A stretch of 64,000 nucleotides of DNA from Plantago major (lineage: Eukaryota; Streptophyta; Magnoliopsida; Lamiales; Plantaginaceae), in contig CM048840.1 in NCBI GenBank assembly GCA_026545765.1, positions 56,854,580-56,918,579 on the forward strand, in the 5' to 3' direction. Both the position numbers and the translations under genes were made by a program. Below the pieces are notes generated by a model. The model was not told the DNA's origin. It saw nothing but the letters and a program-made list of their open reading frames with translations, and searched no databases. Within the stretch, counting starts at the first letter, position 1; the number at the start of each line of letters is the position of its first letter. Shown piece after piece: positions 59,051 to 64,000 of the stretch.

Positions 59051-60733
59051 ACTCCTTCTGTGTATTGTTTAAATCTCGAATAGACTTGTTTGTTTGACAT
59101 TATACCACTCCTTTAGTGTGTTGTTTAACTCTCGAGTAGAATTTTAAATTTGTTGTTTATCCCACTCCATATGTGTGTTCTTTAACTCTTAAGTAGTGTT
59201 CTTCGTTTGTGATATTCTTATTCTTTCTATGTATTGTTTAAATCTCGAATAGACTTCTTTGTTTGAAATTATCCAACACCTTTAGTGTGTTGTTTAACTC
59301 TCGAGTAAAGTTATTCGTTTGTTGTTCATCCATCTCCAAAGTTTGTTGTTTATATCTCTCAAGTAGATTTGTTCGTTTGTTATTTACTCAACACCTTTTG
59401 TGTTTTGTTTAACTCTCAAGTAGAGTTCTTCGACCGTTATTTTGTTACTCTGCTTCTGTGTTGTTTAAATCTCAAATTGACTTCTCTGTTTGTAATTATC
59501 TCTCTCCCATTATTGTTTTATTTTACTCCCGAGTAGAATTTTATACTTGTTGTTTATCCCAATCCATATGTGTGTTGATTAATTCTCAAGTAGTGTTCTT
59601 CGTTCGTGATACTCTTACTCCTTCTGTGTATTGTTTAAATCTCGAATAGACTTCTTTGTTTGACATTATCCCACTCCTTTACTGTGTTATTTAACCCTCG
59701 AGTAGAATTTTGCATTCGTTGTTTATCCCACTTCTTATGTGTGTTCCTTAACTCTTAAGTAGTGTTCTTCGTTTGTGATACTCTTACTCCTTCTTTGTAT
59801 TGTTTAAATCTCGAATAGACTTCTTTGTTTGACATTATCCCACTTCTTTACTGTGTTGTTTAACCCTCGAGTAGAATTTTGCATTCGTTGTTTATCCCAC
59901 TTGTTATGTGTGTTCCTTAACTCTTAAGTAGTGTTCTTCGTTTGTGATACTCTTACTCCTTCTTTGTATTGTTTAAATCTCGAATAGACTTCTTTGTTTG
60001 ACATTATCCCACTCCTTTAGTGTGTTGTTTAACCCTCGAGTATAGTTATTCGTTTGTTTATCTTACATCTCCAACGTTTGTTGTTTATATCTCTCAAGTA
60101 GATTTGTTCGTCTGTTGTTTATTCAACACCTTTTGTGTTTTGTTTAACTCTCAAGTAGAGTTCTTCGTTTGTTATTTTATTATTCCGCTTGTGTGATTTT
60201 TAAATCTCAAATTGGCATCTCCGTTTGTAATTATCTCTCTCCCATTATTGTTTTATTTAACTCCCGAGTAGAATTTTATACTTGTTGTTTATCCCAATCC
60301 ATATGTGTGTTGATTAATTCTCAAGTAGTGTTCTTCGTTCGTGATACTCTTACTCCTTCTATGTATTGTTTAAATCTCGAATAGACTTCTTTGTTTGACA
60401 TTATCCCACTCCTTTACTGTGTTGTTTAACTCTCGAGTAGAATTTTGCATTTGTTGTTTATCCCACTCCTTATGTGTGTTCTTTAACTCTTAAGTAGTGT
60501 TCTTCGTTTGTGATACTCTTACTCCTTCTTTGTATTGTTTAAATATCGAATAGACTTCTTTGTTTGACATTATCCCACTCCTTTAGTGTGTTGTTTAACT
60601 CTCGAGTAGAGTTATTCGTTTGTTTATCTTCCACTCCAACGTTTGTTGTTTATATCTCTCAAGTAGATTTGTTCGTCTGTTGTTTATTCAACACCTTTTG
60701 TGTTTTGTTTAACTCTCAAGTAGAGTTCTTCGT

Positions 60734-63560
60734 TTGTTAATTTATTACTCCTCTTGTGTGATTTTTAAATCTCAAATTGACTTCTCCGTTTGTAATTATC
60801 TCTCTCCCATTATTGTTTTATTTAACTCCGGAGTAGAATTTTATACTTGTTGTTTATCCCAATCCATATGTGTGTTGATTAGTTCACATGTAGTGTTCTT
60901 CGTTTGTGATACTCTTACTCCTTCTGTGTATTGTTTAAATCTCGAATATACTTCTTTGTTTGACATTTTCCCACTCCTTGACTGTGTTGTTTAACTCTCG
61001 AGTAGAGTTATTCGTTTGTTGTTTTTCCCTCTCCAAAGTCTGTCGTTTATATCTCTCAAGTAGAGTTTTTCGTTTGTTTTTTATTCAAATCCTTTTTGTA
61101 TTTTGTTTAACTCTCAAGTAGAGTTCTTCGTTCGTTATTTTGTTATTCCTCTTGTGTGATTTTTAATTCTCGAATTGACTTCTCCGTTTGTAATTATCTC
61201 TCTCCCATTATTGTTTTATTTAACTACTGAGTAGAATTTTATACTTGTTGTTTATCCCAACCCATATGTGTGTTGATTAATTCTCATGTAGTGTTCTTCG
61301 TTCGTGATACTCTTACTCCTTCTGTGTATTGTTTAAATCTCGAATATACTTCTTTGTTTGACATTATCCCACTCCTTGACTGTGTTGTTTAACTCCCGAG
61401 AAGAATTTTACATTTGTTGTTTATCCCACTCCTTATGTGTGTTCTTTAACTCTTAAGTAGTGTTCTTCGTTTGTGATACTCTTACTCCTTCTGTGTATTG
61501 TTTAAATCTCGAATTGACTTCTCCGTTTGTAATTATCTCTCTCCCAGTATTGTTTTATTTAACCCCCGAGTAGAATTTTAATTTGTTGTTTATCCCAATC
61601 CATATGTGTGTTGATTAATTCTCAAGTAGTGTTCTTCGTTTGTGATACTCTTACTATTTCTGTGTATTGTTTATATCTCGAAAAGAGTTCTTTGTTTGAC
61701 ATTATCCAACTCCTTGAGTGTGTTGTTTAACTCTCGAGTAGAGTTATTCGTTTGTTTATCTTCCATCTCCAAAGTTTGTTGTTTATATCTCTCAAGTAGA
61801 TTTGTTCGTTTGTTGTTTATTCAACACCTTTTGTCTTTTGTTTGACTCTCAAGTAGAGTTCTTCGTTTGTTATTTTATTATTCCTCTTGTGTGATATTTA
61901 AATCTCAAATTGACATCTCCGTTTGTAATTATCTCTCTCCCATTATTGTTTTATTTAACTCCCGAGTAGAATTTTATACTTGTTGTTTATCCCAATCCAG
62001 ATGTGTGTTGATTAATTCACATGTAGTGTTCTTCGTTTGTGATACTCTTACTCCTTCGGTGTATTGTTTAAATCTCGAATAGACTTCTTTATTTGACATT
62101 ATCCCACTCCTTTAGTGTGTTGTTTAACTCTCGAGTAGAGTTATTCGTTTGTAGTTCTTCCCTCTCCAAAGTCTGTCGTTTATATCTCTCAAGTAGAGTT
62201 TTTCGTTTGTTGTTTATTCAAATCCTTTTGTGTTTTGTTTAACTCTCAAGTAGAGTTCTTCGTTTGTTAATTTATTATTCCTCTTGTGTGATTTTTAAAT
62301 CTCAATTGACTTCTCCGTTTGTAATTATCTCTCTCCCATTATTGTTTTATTTAACTACTGAGTAGAATTTTATACTTGTTGTTTATCCCAACCCATATGT
62401 GTGTTTATTAATTCTCAGGTAGTGTTCTTCGTTCGTGATACTCTTACTCCTTCTGTGTATTGTTTAAATCTCGAATATACTTCTTTGTTTGACATTATCC
62501 CACTCCTTGACTGTGTTGTTTAACTCCCGAGAAGAATTTTACATTTGTTGTTTATCCCACTCCTTATGTGTGTTCTTTAACTCTTAAGTACTGTTCTTCA
62601 TTTGTGATACTCTTACTCCTTCTATGTATTGTTTAAATATCGAATAGAGTTATTCATTTGTAATTATCTCTCTCCCATAATTGTTTTATTTAACTCCCGA
62701 GTAGAATTTTATACTTGTTGTTTATCCCAATCCATATGTGTGTTGATTAATTCACAAGTAGTGTTCTTCGTTTGTGATACTCTTACTATTTCTGTGTATT
62801 GTTTATATCTCGAAAAGACTTCTTTGTTTGACATTATCGAACGCCTTGAGTGTGTTGTTTAACTTTCGAGTAGAGTTATTCGTTTGTTTATCTTCCATCT
62901 CCCAAGTTTGTTGTTTATATCTCTCAAGTAGATTTGTTCGTTTGTTGTTTATTCAACACCTTTTGTCTTTTGTTTGACTCTCAAGTAGAGTTCTTCGTTT
63001 GTTATTTTATTATTCCTCTTGTGTGATATTTAAATCTCAAATTGACTTCTCCGTTTGTAATTATCTCTCTCCCATTATTGTTTTATTTAACTCCCGAGTA
63101 GAATTTTATACTGGTTGTTTATCCCAATCCATATGTGTGTTGATTAATTCACATGTAGTGTTCTTCGTTTGTGATACTCTTACTCCTTCTATGTATTGTT
63201 TAAATCTCGAATATACTTCTTTGTTTGACATTATCCCACTCCTTGACTGTGTTGTTTAACTCTCGAGTAGAGTTATTCGTTTGTTTATCTTCCATCTCCA
63301 AACTTTGTTGTTTATATCTCTCAAGTAGATTTGTTCGTTTGTTGTTTATTCAACACCTTTTGTCTTTTGTTTGACTCTCAAGTAGTGTTCTTCGTTTGTT
63401 ATTTTATTATTCCTCTTCTGTGATATTTAAATCTCAAATTGACTTCTCCGTTTGTAATTATCTCTTTCCCATTATTGTTTTATTTAACTCCCGAGTAGAA
63501 TTTTATACTTGTTGTTTATCCCAATCCATATGTGTGTTGATTAATTAACATGTAGTGTTC
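60734..63560. repeat. About 1,132-bp higher-order repeat
   Basis: Matching points recur at 60734, 61867 and 62999, and at 61642 and 62774, a spacing of 1,132-1,133 bases or about 20 sub-monomers. Unit order includes a variant reading TATATCTCGAAAAGA that is not seen in the 1,303-bp regime. The copies differ by scattered substitutions, so they look older than the 1,303-bp copies. Confidence 0.75.
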
Positions 63561-64000
63561 TTCGTTTGTGATACTCTTACTCCTTCAGTGTATTGTTTAT
63601 ATCTCGAATAGACTTCTTTATTTGACATTATCCCACTCCTTTAGTGTGTTGTTTAACTCTCGAGTAGAGTTATTCGTTTGTTGTTCTTCCCTCTCCAAAG
63701 TCTGTCGTTTATATCTTACAAGTAAAGTTTTTCGTTTGTTGTTTATTCAAATCCTTTTGTATTTCGTTTAACTCTCAAGTAGAGTTCTTCGTTCGTTATT
63801 TTGTTACTCTTCCTGTGAGTTGTTTAAATCTAAAATTGCCTTCTCCGTTTTTAATTATCCCACTCCTTTTTTTGTGTTGTTTAACTCTCGAGTAGAATTT
63901 TACATTTGATGATTATCCCACTCCTTATGTGTGTTCTTTAACTCTTAAGTTGTGTTCTTCGTTTGTGATAATCTTACTCCTTCTGTGTATTGTTTAAATC

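Larger units (their letters stand above)
54179..64000. repeat. Satellite array, third block, runs off the window
   Basis: Same 55-58 bp sub-monomers as the second block, with cores TTTAACTCTCGAGTAGA, TTTAAATCTCAAATTGA, TTAATTCTCAAGTAGTG and TATATCTCTCAAGTAGA in a repeating order. It continues to the last base, so the array is longer than seen here. Two higher-order regimes are listed separately. No transposon, gene or RNA feature was found inside this block. Confidence 0.93.

Noticed and set aside
43089-63771. More than 20 similar plus-strand ORFs of 63-102 residues as a repeated small gene family
   Set aside because: They arise because three neighbouring satellite units are 57 bp, a multiple of three, and then the next unit gives a stop. 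Unit lengths vary from 55 to 58, so no frame is kept along the array, and stops fall at the repeat's own TAG.
30546-64000. CRISPR-like array
   Set aside because: Direct repeats are regular, but there are no unique spacers. The intervening sequence is itself repeated, and the context is a plant nuclear satellite.

Overview
This window looks like nuclear DNA of a flowering plant, probably a eudicot. The evidence is an A+T-rich background, a Stowaway-type MITE, a plant-specific DUF1639-type gene, plant Ty1/copia and Ty3/gypsy elements of several lineages, a plant L1-type LINE, and a long higher-order satellite array. No species call is possible from sequence alone. I see no intact host protein gene, and no rRNA or tRNA gene.

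Layout. 1-6980 is gene-poor arm-like DNA with a MITE (299-531), small tandem repeats, and the one recognisable host gene, a broken DUF1639-like gene with its own TATA box (about 4027-5951). 6629-9690 is a 121-bp tandem repeat split by a 2.7-kb solo LTR with a clean 5-bp target duplication. 9.7-13.9 kb is gene-free apart from several old, decayed tandem repeats. From 14 kb to 28 kb there is a nest of LTR elements. A minus-strand Tork-like copia piece is cut by a plus-strand Athila-like element, which is itself cut by a minus-strand Athila-like element (19499-27700). That last element carries gag, protease and a late ORF but no recognisable reverse transcriptase or integrase. At 27.9-30.5 kb lies the 5' part of a Tat-type gypsy element, and at 32.8-40.1 kb a second, much fuller Tat element with the diagnostic second RNase H. 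A SIRE-like copia piece follows (40.1-43.0 kb).

The satellite. 30546-31696, 43032-49759 and 54179-64000 belong to one tandem family. Sub-monomers are 55-58 bp and at least seven types are ordered into higher-order repeats. Different stretches show different periods: about 397, 565, 1303 and 1132 bp. The array is interrupted by the 31.7-43.0 kb transposon cluster and by a 4.4-kb L1-type LINE (49760-54178, minus strand) that is 5'-truncated and has a short A tail. Most open frames in the array are by-products of the repeat.

The genes do not form a working pathway. The window records repeated insertion, nesting and satellite turnover, as in pericentromeric or other heterochromatic plant DNA. 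The points most worth a second look are the mosaic of higher-order periods, the direct contact between a Tat gag remnant and the satellite, the RT-less Athila-like element, and the GC-rich palindromic motifs that recur in LTRs of two different elements.
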